DNA of 11,900 nucleotides, from positions 1-11,900 of the forward strand of contig JAUVNZ010000025.1 of assembly GCA_030599435.1 (NCBI GenBank), in the 5' to 3' direction. The notes under the pieces are model-generated. The model made no database searches and had not been told where the DNA came from. It was given only the letters and a program-made list of their open reading frames with translations. A program made the translations under genes and the position numbers. This DNA is from Gammaproteobacteria bacterium (lineage in GTDB: Bacteria; Pseudomonadota; Gammaproteobacteria; SZUA-152). Below, one piece after another: positions 1 to 6,938 of the stretch. Within the stretch, counting starts at the first letter, position 1. Each line of letters starts with the position of its first letter.

Positions 1-551
1 AACTTTGAAAGTTTACCAGGTCGTTGTTTAGCTGCGATAAAACGCTCAATATCGGGATGCCAAACAGACATTGTGACCATTTGAGCACCTTTGCGTATTT
101 TATTTTTACCTTTACCTTTATTTTTGTCCTTGCCTTTTCTAGAGGATTCGCCCCCCTTGTTAGCTTTATCATTCCCCATATCATGCCCACGCTTTAAAGC
201 ATGAAACTCCCTGGAACCCGGCTTAATACCCAGCCCTTTAGCCATGACACCCCAGCCTCTATTACGATTCTTTCGATAAACTTTCATCACTTCAGCAACA
301 GGGCGATGCGATAACTCACTGAGGCGGAAAATCATATAAGCATCCGAAGGCTGGCTTACATCTCCAATCACAGCCTTAACTTCAGCATTACCAATGTGAA
401 ATCGTGTCGCCAGCCTGACATGAAATCCAGAAGAGTCAGACTTTGCCTTGATATTAAGATTATCCACCCAATCAAAATCGCCGGCCACAGCTAGCGGATT
501 AAACACTATTTGCATGAACAGTAATATTATTAAAACGCCTAACTCTTTCAT
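1..551 (-). CDS. Secreted protein of unknown function (C-terminus beyond left edge)
   Basis: An open reading frame on the minus strand with no stop up to the window edge; 183 residues are visible. Two in-frame ATGs lie at 557 and 551. The GAGG before them is spaced properly only for the one at 551, so I chose that. Residues 1-24 form a hydrophobic segment ending LAVAG, a likely signal peptide, so the product is probably exported. Residues about 86-121 hold the best conserved-looking block, with RNRGWGVMAKGLGIKPGS and EFHALK; I have the impression of similar blocks in other proteobacterial exported proteins but know no function for them. Residues 129-154 are a low-complexity Lys/Gly/Asn/Asp tract (KGKDKNKGKGKNK), probably disordered and strongly basic. 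It lies 89 bases downstream of ubiB on the same strand and could be read from the same transcript. There is no reason to link it to ubiquinone. Product unknown; the gene call itself is firm. Confidence 0.75.
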   Translation of the reverse strand, partial: MKELGVLIILLFMQIVFNPLAVAGDFDWVDNLNIKAKSDSSGFHVRLATRFHIGNAEVKAVIGDVSQPSDAYMIFRLSELSHRPVAEVMKVYRKNRNRGWGVMAKGLGIKPGSREFHALKRGHDMGNDKANKGGESSRKGKDKNKGKGKNKIRKGAQMVTMSVWHPDIERFIAAKQRPGKLSK

Positions 552-640
552 ATTCATTTCCTCAATATTTCATTCCAATTAAAGCAATCATCCCACATAT
601 CTGTTTAAAACGATTAATACAAACCCATTAATTCTGTGAT

Positions 641-2311
641 CTAATCCTGGTTTCGTCGCATTGGCCAGGAGAAAATAAGTACGAAGGCTCCTAATCCGCC
701 TAACATCCAGGTAAGGAGTGGTGCATTACCCAGCATGATCGTTGAGGTTGGGTCTGCATAAGCATAAATAATAGAGGCACTAATAATTAAACCTGAACCC
801 ACAATCGCGTAATACAAACGCTGATTCAATTTACGCATTTCCCAACGAATTTTATCCATTTTTTTGCTGGTAATTTCCATTACATCTTCTTTTGGCGATG
901 TTTCCTGCGTAAGCCATTGATGCAGTAGACCAGGAATTTCAGGTAGTTTCTCACTCCATTCAGCCGCATTTTTTCGCAAAGAGCGTGCGAACGAGCGAAC
1001 ACCAATTTGTTCACTCATCCAACGCTCTAAATAAGGTTTAGCGGTTTGCCATAAATCCAGTTCGGGATAAAGCTGACGACCCAGGCCTTCAATATTGAGC
1101 AGGGTTTTTTGCAGCAGTACCAGTTGAGGCTGGATCTCCATATCAAAACGTCGTGCAGTCTGAAACAAACGCAACAACAAATGCCCAAAGGAAATATCTT
1201 TTAATGGCCGCTCAAAAATAGGTTCACATACTGTACGAATAGCTGCCTCGAATTCTTCTATACGTGTGCCTTCCGGCACCCAACCGGATTCCACATGCAA
1301 CTCAGCAACCCGGTGGTAATCACGATGGAAAAAAGCGAGGAAGTTCCCGGCCAGATAATGCTGATCGGCCTCACTGAGCGTACCCATAATACCAAAGTCC
1401 ACCGCCACATAACGCCCGCTTGCTTCAACAAAAATATTACCTGGGTGCATATCAGCGTGGAAAAAATTATCGCGAAAGACCTGGGTAAAAAATATCTCTA
1501 CCCCTTCTTCTGCAAGTTTTTTTAAATCAATGCCATGTTGCTTAAGCGCTTTGATATCACCGATAGGAATACCACTAATACGCTCCATTACCATTACGTT
1601 CTTTTGAATCATCGACCAGTGCACTTCAGGCACATACAACAAACTGGAGTCAGCAAAGTTACGTTTTAGCAATGAGGCTGAGGCAGCTTCACGTGATAAA
1701 TCCAATTCATCAATGATAGTCTTATCAAATTCCGCAACCACCTCTTTTGGTCTTAAGCGACGACCATCAACCCAGAAACGCTCAGCCAACCCTGCTATTG
1801 TGTACATAAGATCCAGATCGCGCCGGATAGTTTTTTCTATATCAGGTCGTACAACCTTAACAACCACTTCTCGCCCATCAATAAGTTGCGCCCCGTGAAC
1901 TTGAGCAATAGAAGCAGATGCAAAAGGTTCTTCATCAAATCGGGAAAATAATTCCGAAACGGGTTTGCCAAAGGTTTCTTCAACGATAATACGTGCTTGC
2001 ACACCAGGGAAAGGTGGCACATTATCCTGCAATTCTGCTAACTCATCGGCAATGTCGTCCGGCAACAAATCACGTCGGGTTGACATTATTTGTCCGAATT
2101 TTATAAAGATGGGCCCAAGGTCTTCCAAAGTACGACGAATCCGCTCACCTCGAGACAATTTCTCACGACCAAACCAACGCCAGGGCGACAAATACATAAG
2201 GAACCGAACAGGACGAAACATATGGGTAGCAAGAATGACTTCATCAAGCCCATGCTTGCCAAGTACGCTATTAATACGGATAAGGCGAACTGCCTGACGA
2301 ACACTAATCAC
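641..2311 (-). CDS. ubiB: Ubiquinone biosynthesis accessory kinase-like ATPase UbiB
   Basis: UbiB is an atypical protein-kinase-like (ADCK/COQ8) ATPase of the inner membrane needed for ubiquinone synthesis, thought to help extract or deliver polyprenyl intermediates to the Ubi enzyme complex rather than to phosphorylate proteins. The 556 residues align along their length with E. coli UbiB (546). Family hallmarks are visible: the KxGQ motif (K71-FGQ74), the alanine-rich loop ASASIAQVH (131-139), the lysine in VVKVVRP (K152), FFHADMHPGN (283-292) and the metal-binding DFG (305-307). Two C-terminal hydrophobic segments (about 498-518 and 533-550) are the expected membrane anchors. The start is GTG at 2311; its first bases overlap the ubiJ stop as GTGA, which implies translational coupling. 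The ubiE-ubiJ-ubiB grouping is a common gammaproteobacterial arrangement. No defect seen. Confidence 0.97.
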   Translation of the reverse strand: MISVRQAVRLIRINSVLGKHGLDEVILATHMFRPVRFLMYLSPWRWFGREKLSRGERIRRTLEDLGPIFIKFGQIMSTRRDLLPDDIADELAELQDNVPPFPGVQARIIVEETFGKPVSELFSRFDEEPFASASIAQVHGAQLIDGREVVVKVVRPDIEKTIRRDLDLMYTIAGLAERFWVDGRRLRPKEVVAEFDKTIIDELDLSREAASASLLKRNFADSSLLYVPEVHWSMIQKNVMVMERISGIPIGDIKALKQHGIDLKKLAEEGVEIFFTQVFRDNFFHADMHPGNIFVEASGRYVAVDFGIMGTLSEADQHYLAGNFLAFFHRDYHRVAELHVESGWVPEGTRIEEFEAAIRTVCEPIFERPLKDISFGHLLLRLFQTARRFDMEIQPQLVLLQKTLLNIEGLGRQLYPELDLWQTAKPYLERWMSEQIGVRSFARSLRKNAAEWSEKLPEIPGLLHQWLTQETSPKEDVMEITSKKMDKIRWEMRKLNQRLYYAIVGSGLIISASIIYAYADPTSTIMLGNAPLLTWMLGGLGAFVLIFSWPMRRNQD

Positions 2312-3006
2312 GAGGGTTTCCCCTCATTGTGATTGTCGGCACCCTCTTTTGAATGATTTTTTAACTGAGTTTTTAATCGACCCTTTAAGCGGTCACCTAA
2401 TCGAGAGATGCGCATTTCCATCCGATCCACATCAGAACGTAAGGTATCGATATTTTTTAAAAAACCATCCACTTCTCTACGATTAGGTAGCTCGCGGCTT
2501 TCTTCCTGAAGATATTCAGCTGCATCCTGGCCCAGAATTTCTGTGGTTTGTTTGCCCCAACCAACAATGCCACGCACTAAATTACCTATTTTGTGCGCAA
2601 CAATATCACCTGTTAAATGTGAAAGATGTTCTTCCCAATCAATATCCAGACCATCGAGAATCTCTCTAAATTTCTGACCCAATTCAACATCACCACTAAT
2701 TTCTACATCACCCTCAAATAATACGTCACCAGCATTTTTGGCCAGCCCCATTTTCGCCATTGCTATTGGCGTGCCGCGCAAAACTGTATCTGGCTCTCCT
2801 TCAAAATGGCCAAATACATTCAAAGCTTTTTCCTGGGGTACTTCCTGAGGCATTAGGTACAAGGTCACATTCACAGCCTTTAATTCAACGGCAATAACTT
2901 TTCCCTGTAACTGTTGCAATTGTTCAACGGTGTCAGGATCCAGCTGAAGAACTTGATTAATGGCCGTCTCCAGAACGGAAGCAATGGCAGTAGGTAACTC
3001 ATTCAC
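2308..3006 (-). CDS. ubiJ: Ubiquinone biosynthesis accessory factor UbiJ (SCP2 domain)
   Basis: UbiJ is a non-catalytic lipid-binding accessory protein of the soluble Ubi complex; its SCP2 domain binds hydrophobic ubiquinone intermediates and it works with UbiK. The 232-residue product has an SCP2-like region at about 25-115, with the pattern FGHFEGEPDTVLRGTP (65-80) and LFEGDVEISGDVELGQKF (96-113), typical of the family. A charged heptad-like C-terminal segment (about 178-216) is a probable coiled coil, as in E. coli UbiJ (201 residues), and the last 15 residues are a polar tail. The start is GTG at 3006, overlapping the stop of the RDD gene as GTGA; its own stop overlaps the ubiB GTG the same way. 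The identification rests on the SCP2 pattern plus its position directly before ubiB. The difference from common clusters is that the gene before it is an RDD protein rather than ubiE. Confidence 0.93.
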   Translation of the reverse strand: MNELPTAIASVLETAINQVLQLDPDTVEQLQQLQGKVIAVELKAVNVTLYLMPQEVPQEKALNVFGHFEGEPDTVLRGTPIAMAKMGLAKNAGDVLFEGDVEISGDVELGQKFREILDGLDIDWEEHLSHLTGDIVAHKIGNLVRGIVGWGKQTTEILGQDAAEYLQEESRELPNRREVDGFLKNIDTLRSDVDRMEMRISRLGDRLKGRLKTQLKNHSKEGADNHNEGKPS

Positions 3007-3473
3007 CGTGATTCACCCATTAACTGATTTAGACTTTTACGGGATTCATCATCAGCGACGATATTGGTGTTATACAAAACAACCGTATTAGCTATTTTGT
3101 CGTGAAAAGCCTGCTTGCGGGGATCCTTCAACACCCAAAAAAATCCCAGCAAAAGAGGAAGCATTGAAGCAAGATACGCAACGAATCTGATGAACGCCTG
3201 TCTGGTAGATATAATCTTAAAACTGTCGGCATCAACTACCTGACAACTCAGTAACAATTTACCCGGCGTACCCAAAAAACTTATCCAAAAACCCACGGTG
3301 ATTATCATAGTTAGGCCACTGCGCGATATCCCTTCGAGCGTAAACAGTGGCGCATTAACAAAGGCGGGCCCAAGCACCATGCCGTACAACAAGGAAAAAA
3401 TTAAACTATCCACAAATACTGCACCGGCCCGGCGCCAAAACCCTGCATAGGTTGGATTGGTAATATGATTCAT
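3003..3473 (-). CDS. RDD-family membrane protein
   Basis: A 156-residue integral membrane protein of the RDD family. The family name residues are visible: Arg in FWRRAGAVFVD (12-22) with Asp22 in the first hydrophobic segment (16-37), a second segment at about 53-67 followed by the GTPGKLLLSCQVVD block (68-81), a third segment at about 96-115, and the closing HDKIANTVVLY motif (124-134). RDD proteins are widespread; some have been linked to ion transport or stress, but no single function applies to all. The ATG at 3473 keeps the whole first segment, yet no Shine-Dalgarno sequence lies in the 11 native bases between it and the end of the upstream repeat element. Its stop overlaps the ubiJ start (GTGA), so it is probably co-translated with ubiJ and ubiB. 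Its place in a ubiquinone cluster is suggestive of a membrane role near the Ubi complex, but that is inference. Confidence 0.85.
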   Translation of the reverse strand: MNHITNPTYAGFWRRAGAVFVDSLIFSLLYGMVLGPAFVNAPLFTLEGISRSGLTMIITVGFWISFLGTPGKLLLSCQVVDADSFKIISTRQAFIRFVAYLASMLPLLLGFFWVLKDPRKQAFHDKIANTVVLYNTNIVADDESRKSLNQLMGESR

Positions 3474-3484
3474 GTTGAAATTTC

Positions 3485-3647
3485 AGGGAACCTTTGATTT
3501 ATTCTGGACGAAGTAGATTGCGGTCTAAAATGTTCAGATTCAAGGCGCGAACTGCACGTAATAGCCAGCTATTGCGAAAGCTCGCAACGCAGAAGCTGGA
3601 TATTTTAGGCGCAAGATATGAGTTCATGAATAGATCAGAGGCTCCCT
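3485..3647. mobile_element. MITE-like near-palindromic element, 163 bp
   Basis: The whole gap between ubiE and the RDD gene is one long imperfect inverted repeat centred at about 3566. The ends are AGGGAACCTTTGATTTATTC (left, 3485-3504) and, read inward from 3647, AGGGAGCCTCTGATCTATTC; they agree at 17 of 20 positions. Inner parts also pair: CTAAAAT occurs in both arms (3524-3530 and its complement near 3602-3608), and the centre is AATAGC-CA-GCTATT (3560-3573). There is no open reading frame of note. Size, terminal inverted repeats and internal palindromy fit a non-autonomous miniature element moved by a transposase elsewhere in the genome. I see no clean target duplication (flanking bases TTTC and AAAG instead extend the symmetry weakly). 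In the minus-strand transcript it could fold into a long hairpin between ubiE and RDD. Alternatives: a REP/BIME-like repeat or a native regulatory hairpin. Confidence 0.75.
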
Positions 3648-4407
3648 AAAGTTTGTAACCCCGATGAAGGGCGACTACACCACCACTGAGATTAAAATAT
3701 TCACAACGTTCAAAACCTGCATCCTGCATCATTGCTAACAGCTCTTCCTGCTTCGGATGCATTCGAATAGATTCTGCAAGGTATCGATAACTGGAATCGT
3801 CTTTGGCGATGAGCTTGCCCATTAAAGGCAATAACTTGAAAGAATAGGCGTCATATACGGCCCCAAGACCAGGAACAACCGGTTTAGAAAACTCCAGTAC
3901 TAATAAACGACCGCCGGGTTTTAAAACTCGCAACATAGAACGCAGCGCAGCATCTTTATCGGTAACATTGCGCAATCCAAAAGCGATCGTAATGCAGTCA
4001 AAATAACTATCCGGGAAAGGCAAAACCTCCGCATTTGCCTGCACATAACTCACATTCGCCAGTACGCCGCGATCCACCATCCGCTCACGGCCCACTTCCA
4101 ACATGGATTCATTGATGTCCGCCAGTACAACTTCGCCAGTTTCGCCAACCAGCCCAGAAAATTTAGCAGCCAGATCACCAGTGCCACCCGCAATATCCAA
4201 TACTCGTTGACCAGAACGCACACCGCTCATCTCAATGGTGTACCGTTTCCATAGACGATGAACGCCCATGGACATGACGTCATTCATCACATCGTAATTT
4301 GATGCGACAGAATGAAAAACGCCAGCAACTTTACCGGCCTTGTCTTCACGGCGCACTTCTTCGTAACCAAAGTGTGTGGTGTCGTTTTTATTCTGGGGAT
4401 CGCTCAT
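3646..4407 (-). CDS. ubiE: Ubiquinone/menaquinone C-methyltransferase UbiE
   Basis: UbiE transfers a methyl group from S-adenosylmethionine to the ring carbon of 2-polyprenyl-6-methoxy-1,4-benzoquinol in ubiquinone synthesis, and to demethylmenaquinol where menaquinone is made. The 253-residue protein matches the E. coli enzyme (251) end to end. Visible class I methyltransferase parts are motif [13 protein letters not shown] (69-80), the acidic residue ending the second strand (ADINES, D97), NAEVLPFPD (125-133) and the FGLRNVTD signature (143-150); the C-terminus [11 protein letters not shown] is the family's usual end. ATG at 4407 is preceded by AGGA at five bases. It lies 29 bases after the DUF971 gene on the same strand. 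The TAG stop at 3648-3646 uses two bases of the adjacent inverted-repeat element, yet the protein is full length, so the insertion appears harmless to the coding sequence. Confidence 0.97.
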   Translation of the reverse strand: MSDPQNKNDTTHFGYEEVRREDKAGKVAGVFHSVASNYDVMNDVMSMGVHRLWKRYTIEMSGVRSGQRVLDIAGGTGDLAAKFSGLVGETGEVVLADINESMLEVGRERMVDRGVLANVSYVQANAEVLPFPDSYFDCITIAFGLRNVTDKDAALRSMLRVLKPGGRLLVLEFSKPVVPGLGAVYDAYSFKLLPLMGKLIAKDDSSYRYLAESIRMHPKQEELLAMMQDAGFERCEYFNLSGGVVALHRGYKL

Positions 4408-4436
4408 GGTCTTCCTGTTTTATATATATTTATTGA

Positions 4437-4799
4437 TTAAACTTTACGTTTGTGGCCCGCTTTCTCCAGCTTATCAAGATAATTCGCCCACATTTCCTTC
4501 TGGTCGCGCCCTAACACGTACAAGGTGTCCCATGAATAAATCCCTGTATTATGTCCATCATCAAATTCCAGCTTGATGGCGTAGTTTCCTACAGGCTCTA
4601 TAGATGTGATATTTACCTCTTCCTTACCTAACTGCAAAATTTCTTCTCCTGGACCATGCCCCTGAACTTCAGCAGAGGGTGAATAAACACGCAAATACTC
4701 ACATGGCAACTCATAGTGGCTGCCATCTTCAAACTTAAGCTCAAGAATCCTCGACTGCTGGTGCAGATTAATATCAGTTGGTTTTGGTGCTGCAGTCAT
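4437..4799 (-). CDS. DUF971 / gamma-butyrobetaine hydroxylase-like N-terminal domain protein
   Basis: A 120-residue single-domain protein of the DUF971 family, the small domain also found at the N-terminus of gamma-butyrobetaine hydroxylase. Family blocks are clear: LELKFEDG (19-26), EYLRVYSPSAEVQGHG (34-49), VGNYAIKLEFDDGHNTGIYS (70-89) and the following W90. In the hydroxylase this domain binds zinc through a cysteine cluster; here only one cysteine (C33) is present, so that site is not conserved. No catalytic oxygenase domain follows. The ATG at 4799 has GGAG eight bases upstream. Genes of this family commonly sit next to hslU in pseudomonad-like genomes, and here the gene lies 62 bases after hslU and just before ubiE. 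Some relatives are annotated as iron-sulfur-cluster or quinone-associated, but I would not assign a function. Confidence 0.88.
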   Translation of the reverse strand: MTAAPKPTDINLHQQSRILELKFEDGSHYELPCEYLRVYSPSAEVQGHGPGEEILQLGKEEVNITSIEPVGNYAIKLEFDDGHNTGIYSWDTLYVLGRDQKEMWANYLDKLEKAGHKRKV

Positions 4800-4861
4800 C
4801 TTACTTGCTCCACTAATTTCTTATCATAAATAGAGTTTTACGTTCTCTAACAACAACTTCT

Positions 4862-6208
4862 TTATAAAATATACCGGCTCAAATCCTCATCTTTCGCAAG
4901 CTCGCCGACTTGTTCATCGACGTAAGCTGCATCCACCTTCACTGTTTCGCCGCTTTTGTCGGCGGCACCAAAGGATATTTCTTCCAGCAAACGCTCCATT
5001 ACGGTATGCAAGCGCCTTGCGCCGATATTTTCGGTACGCTCATTCACTTGCCAGGCGACCTCTGCAATGCGTGCGATACCATCATCAGAAAATGTCAGGC
5101 TTACCCCTTCAGTATCCAGTAATGCAGTATACTGTTCGGTGAGCGATGCATCTGGTTCCGTAAGAATGCGCACAAAATCATCCGCGCCAAGCGCATTTAA
5201 TTCCACACGAATCGGTAATCGCCCCTGTAACTCCGGGATGAGATCGGAAGGCTTGGAAAGATGAAAAGCACCAGAGGCAATAAATAAAATATGATCTGAC
5301 TTCACCATGCCATATTTGGTGGACACAGTTGTCCCCTCAACTAACGGCAGCAAATCACGCTGAACTCCTTCACGCGAAACATCTGGGCCACTAGTTTCAC
5401 CACGTTTACAAATTTTATCCATTTCATCCAGAAATACGATGCCATTTTGCTCCACGTTGTTCACAGCCTGTTGCTTGATGTCGTCCTCGTTCAGCAGCTT
5501 TCCCGCTTCCTCATCTGTTAACAGCTTAAAGGCATCCTTTATATTTAATTTACGAGTTGTGGTGCGCTTTGAACCCATATTTTGAAACATGCCCTGTAGC
5601 TGACTGGTCATTTCTTCCATGCCAGGTGGCGACATAATTTCAACACCAATAGGGCTACCGCTAAGTTCTATTTCAATCTCCTTGTCATCGAGCTCACCCT
5701 CTCGCAATTTTTTGCGGAATTTTTGCCGTGTAGCAGAATCCGAATCACTTAGCGGTTCTGGTTCAGCATTGAATCCCATGCCTGAATTTCTTGCTGGGCG
5801 TAACAAAATATCCAGAATGCGGTCTTCTGCGGATTCTTCAGCACGAAAACGTACTTTTTGTACCTCCACTTCGCGGGTAAGTTTTACAGAAATATCCACC
5901 AGGTCACGAATTATCGATTCAACATCACGACCCACATAACCAACCTCAGTAAATTTGGTGGCTTCTACTTTAACGAAAGGTGCGTTAGCTAACCTGGCCA
6001 GGCGGCGAGCAATTTCAGTTTTACCCACACCGGTAGGACCAATCATAAGAATATTTTTTGGTGTGATTTCACTTTTCAGCTCATCAGACACTTGTGAACG
6101 CCGCCAGCGATTGCGTAACGCAATAGCAACAGCTCGCTTTGCATCAGTCTGACCAATGATGTGCTTATCCAGCTCCTGAACAATTTCTCTGGGTGTCATT
6201 TGTGACAT
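4862..6208 (-). CDS. hslU: HslU, ATPase subunit of the HslVU protease
   Basis: HslU is the AAA+ unfoldase (ClpX relative) that feeds substrates into the HslV peptidase; the cytoplasmic complex degrades misfolded and regulatory proteins. From the ATG at 6208 the product is 448 residues (E. coli 443). An in-frame TTG at 6223 would add five residues, but the family start MSxMTPREI favours 6208, with the weak AGAG preceding it. Visible parts: Walker A GPTGVGKT (57-64), the substrate-gripping pore loop GYVG (90-93), an insertion (I) domain of about 105-235, Walker B VFLDEMDK (258-265), sensor-2 GARRLHT (396-402) and the C-terminal DLSRYIL that docks into HslV. It follows hslV by 65 bases that carry a threefold short repeat. 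No lesion seen. A heat-shock promoter was looked for upstream of hslV and not found. Confidence 0.98.
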   Translation of the reverse strand: MSQMTPREIVQELDKHIIGQTDAKRAVAIALRNRWRRSQVSDELKSEITPKNILMIGPTGVGKTEIARRLARLANAPFVKVEATKFTEVGYVGRDVESIIRDLVDISVKLTREVEVQKVRFRAEESAEDRILDILLRPARNSGMGFNAEPEPLSDSDSATRQKFRKKLREGELDDKEIEIELSGSPIGVEIMSPPGMEEMTSQLQGMFQNMGSKRTTTRKLNIKDAFKLLTDEEAGKLLNEDDIKQQAVNNVEQNGIVFLDEMDKICKRGETSGPDVSREGVQRDLLPLVEGTTVSTKYGMVKSDHILFIASGAFHLSKPSDLIPELQGRLPIRVELNALGADDFVRILTEPDASLTEQYTALLDTEGVSLTFSDDGIARIAEVAWQVNERTENIGARRLHTVMERLLEEISFGAADKSGETVKVDAAYVDEQVGELAKDEDLSRYIL

Positions 6209-6210
6209 AT

Positions 6211-6270
6211 ATTTCTCTAGCAATAGGTTTCTCTAAAAACAGGTTTCTCTAAAACGGTTTCTCTAAATAT
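6211..6270 (-). repeat. Triplicated 12-base repeat in the hslV-hslU gap
   Basis: The short gap between hslV and hslU is largely made of direct copies of TTTAGAGAAACC (minus strand), beginning at about 6270-6256, 6255-6242 and 6241-6226 with a period of 14-16 bases. A fourth decayed copy, CTAGAGAAATAT (6220-6209), runs into the hslU start and holds its presumed Shine-Dalgarno region. Either replication slippage or a repeated protein/ribosome contact site could explain it. No function is shown. Confidence 0.7.
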
Positions 6271-6273
6271 AAG

Positions 6274-6822
6274 TTAAGAGGACTCACCATCAAGAACCTC
6301 AATGGTGAATTGATCGTTGGTGTACACACAAATGCTCGCAGCAATACCTAAAGCCTTTTCACAAATCGTGTATGCATCCAGCTCGGTATTTTCCATCAAC
6401 GCCCGTGCGGCTGCTTCTGCAAAGGAACCGCCTGAACCGATGGCAATGACATCATGCTCAGGCTCGATCACATCACCGTTACCGGATATCACCAGGGAAG
6501 TCGTGTCATCAGCCACAGACAACAAAGCTTCTAGACGACGCAACATGCGATCGGTGCGCCAGTCCTTTGCTAACTCAACAGCTGCTCGAGTTAAATGACC
6601 CTGGTGTTTTTCTAACTTACCTTCGAATCGCTCAAAGAGCGTAAAGGCATCGGCCGTACCACCAGCGAATCCGGCCAGCACCTTTTCATGATACAAACGG
6701 CGAACCTTACGCGCATTACCTTTCAATATGGTGCTGTTAAAGGAAACCTGGCCATCACCGCCAACAACTACCTGGCCATTTCTGCGTACGGATAGAATCG
6801 TGGTGCCGTGATATTGTTCCAA
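6274..6822 (-). CDS. hslV: HslV, peptidase subunit of the HslVU protease
   Basis: HslV is the N-terminal-threonine peptidase related to proteasome beta subunits; two hexameric rings form the chamber capped by HslU. The 182-residue product matches the family throughout. The short leader MEQYHG would be removed to expose Thr7 as the nucleophile. Numbering from that residue, the catalytic partners fall exactly as expected: Asp17 (D23, in GGDG) and Lys33 (K39, in [10 protein letters not shown]). [14 protein letters not shown] (51-64), [20 protein letters not shown] (80-99) and [17 protein letters not shown] (126-142) are typical. The start must be near 6822, where the codon is TTG; AGGA lies nine bases upstream. 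ATT two codons earlier (9 nt region) is a less likely alternative. It is followed by hslU and preceded by a 116-base gap after xerC that may hold its own promoter. Confidence 0.96.
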   Translation of the reverse strand: MEQYHGTTILSVRRNGQVVVGGDGQVSFNSTILKGNARKVRRLYHEKVLAGFAGGTADAFTLFERFEGKLEKHQGHLTRAAVELAKDWRTDRMLRRLEALLSVADDTTSLVISGNGDVIEPEHDVIAIGSGGSFAEAAARALMENTELDAYTICEKALGIAASICVYTNDQFTIEVLDGESS

Positions 6823-6938
6823 AATCTGAATTCCTGTGTGCTTTTTGTATAAACAAATGGATGATCGTGAAGACAGACCGCTGATTTTACTACAATTGCA
6901 GACCTGGCAGCGACTTTCTCAGGGCTACTTTTCCCTGC

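Noticed and set aside
605..636. ATTAAT...ATTAAT inverted repeat after ubiB as a terminator
   Set aside because: The stem is six A/T pairs and only a short T-run follows; too weak to call.
1713..2297. Plus-strand open frames inside ubiB (and similar frames opposite hslU, xerC and dapF)
   Set aside because: They lie entirely opposite well-conserved genes, lack ribosome sites and recognisable domains, and are shadow frames.
3485..3647. Integron attC site as the explanation for the ubiE-RDD palindrome
   Set aside because: The ends lack the RYYYAAC / GTTRRRY core sites, and there is no cassette array or integrase; XerC here is the housekeeping enzyme.
6209..6223. HslU start at TTG 6223
   Set aside because: Family alignment starts at MSxMTPREI, which is the ATG at 6208.
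6920..6937. Hairpin CAGGG...CCCTG just after the xerC stop as a terminator
   Set aside because: The stem is only five base pairs and no T-run follows on the minus strand, so an intrinsic terminator is not supported.
6823..6938. Heat-shock (sigma-32) promoter upstream of hslV
   Set aside because: No CTTGAA / CCCATNT pair at correct spacing was found; TAAAAT and TTTATAC stretches occur but lack convincing -35 partners. The gap holds no gene.
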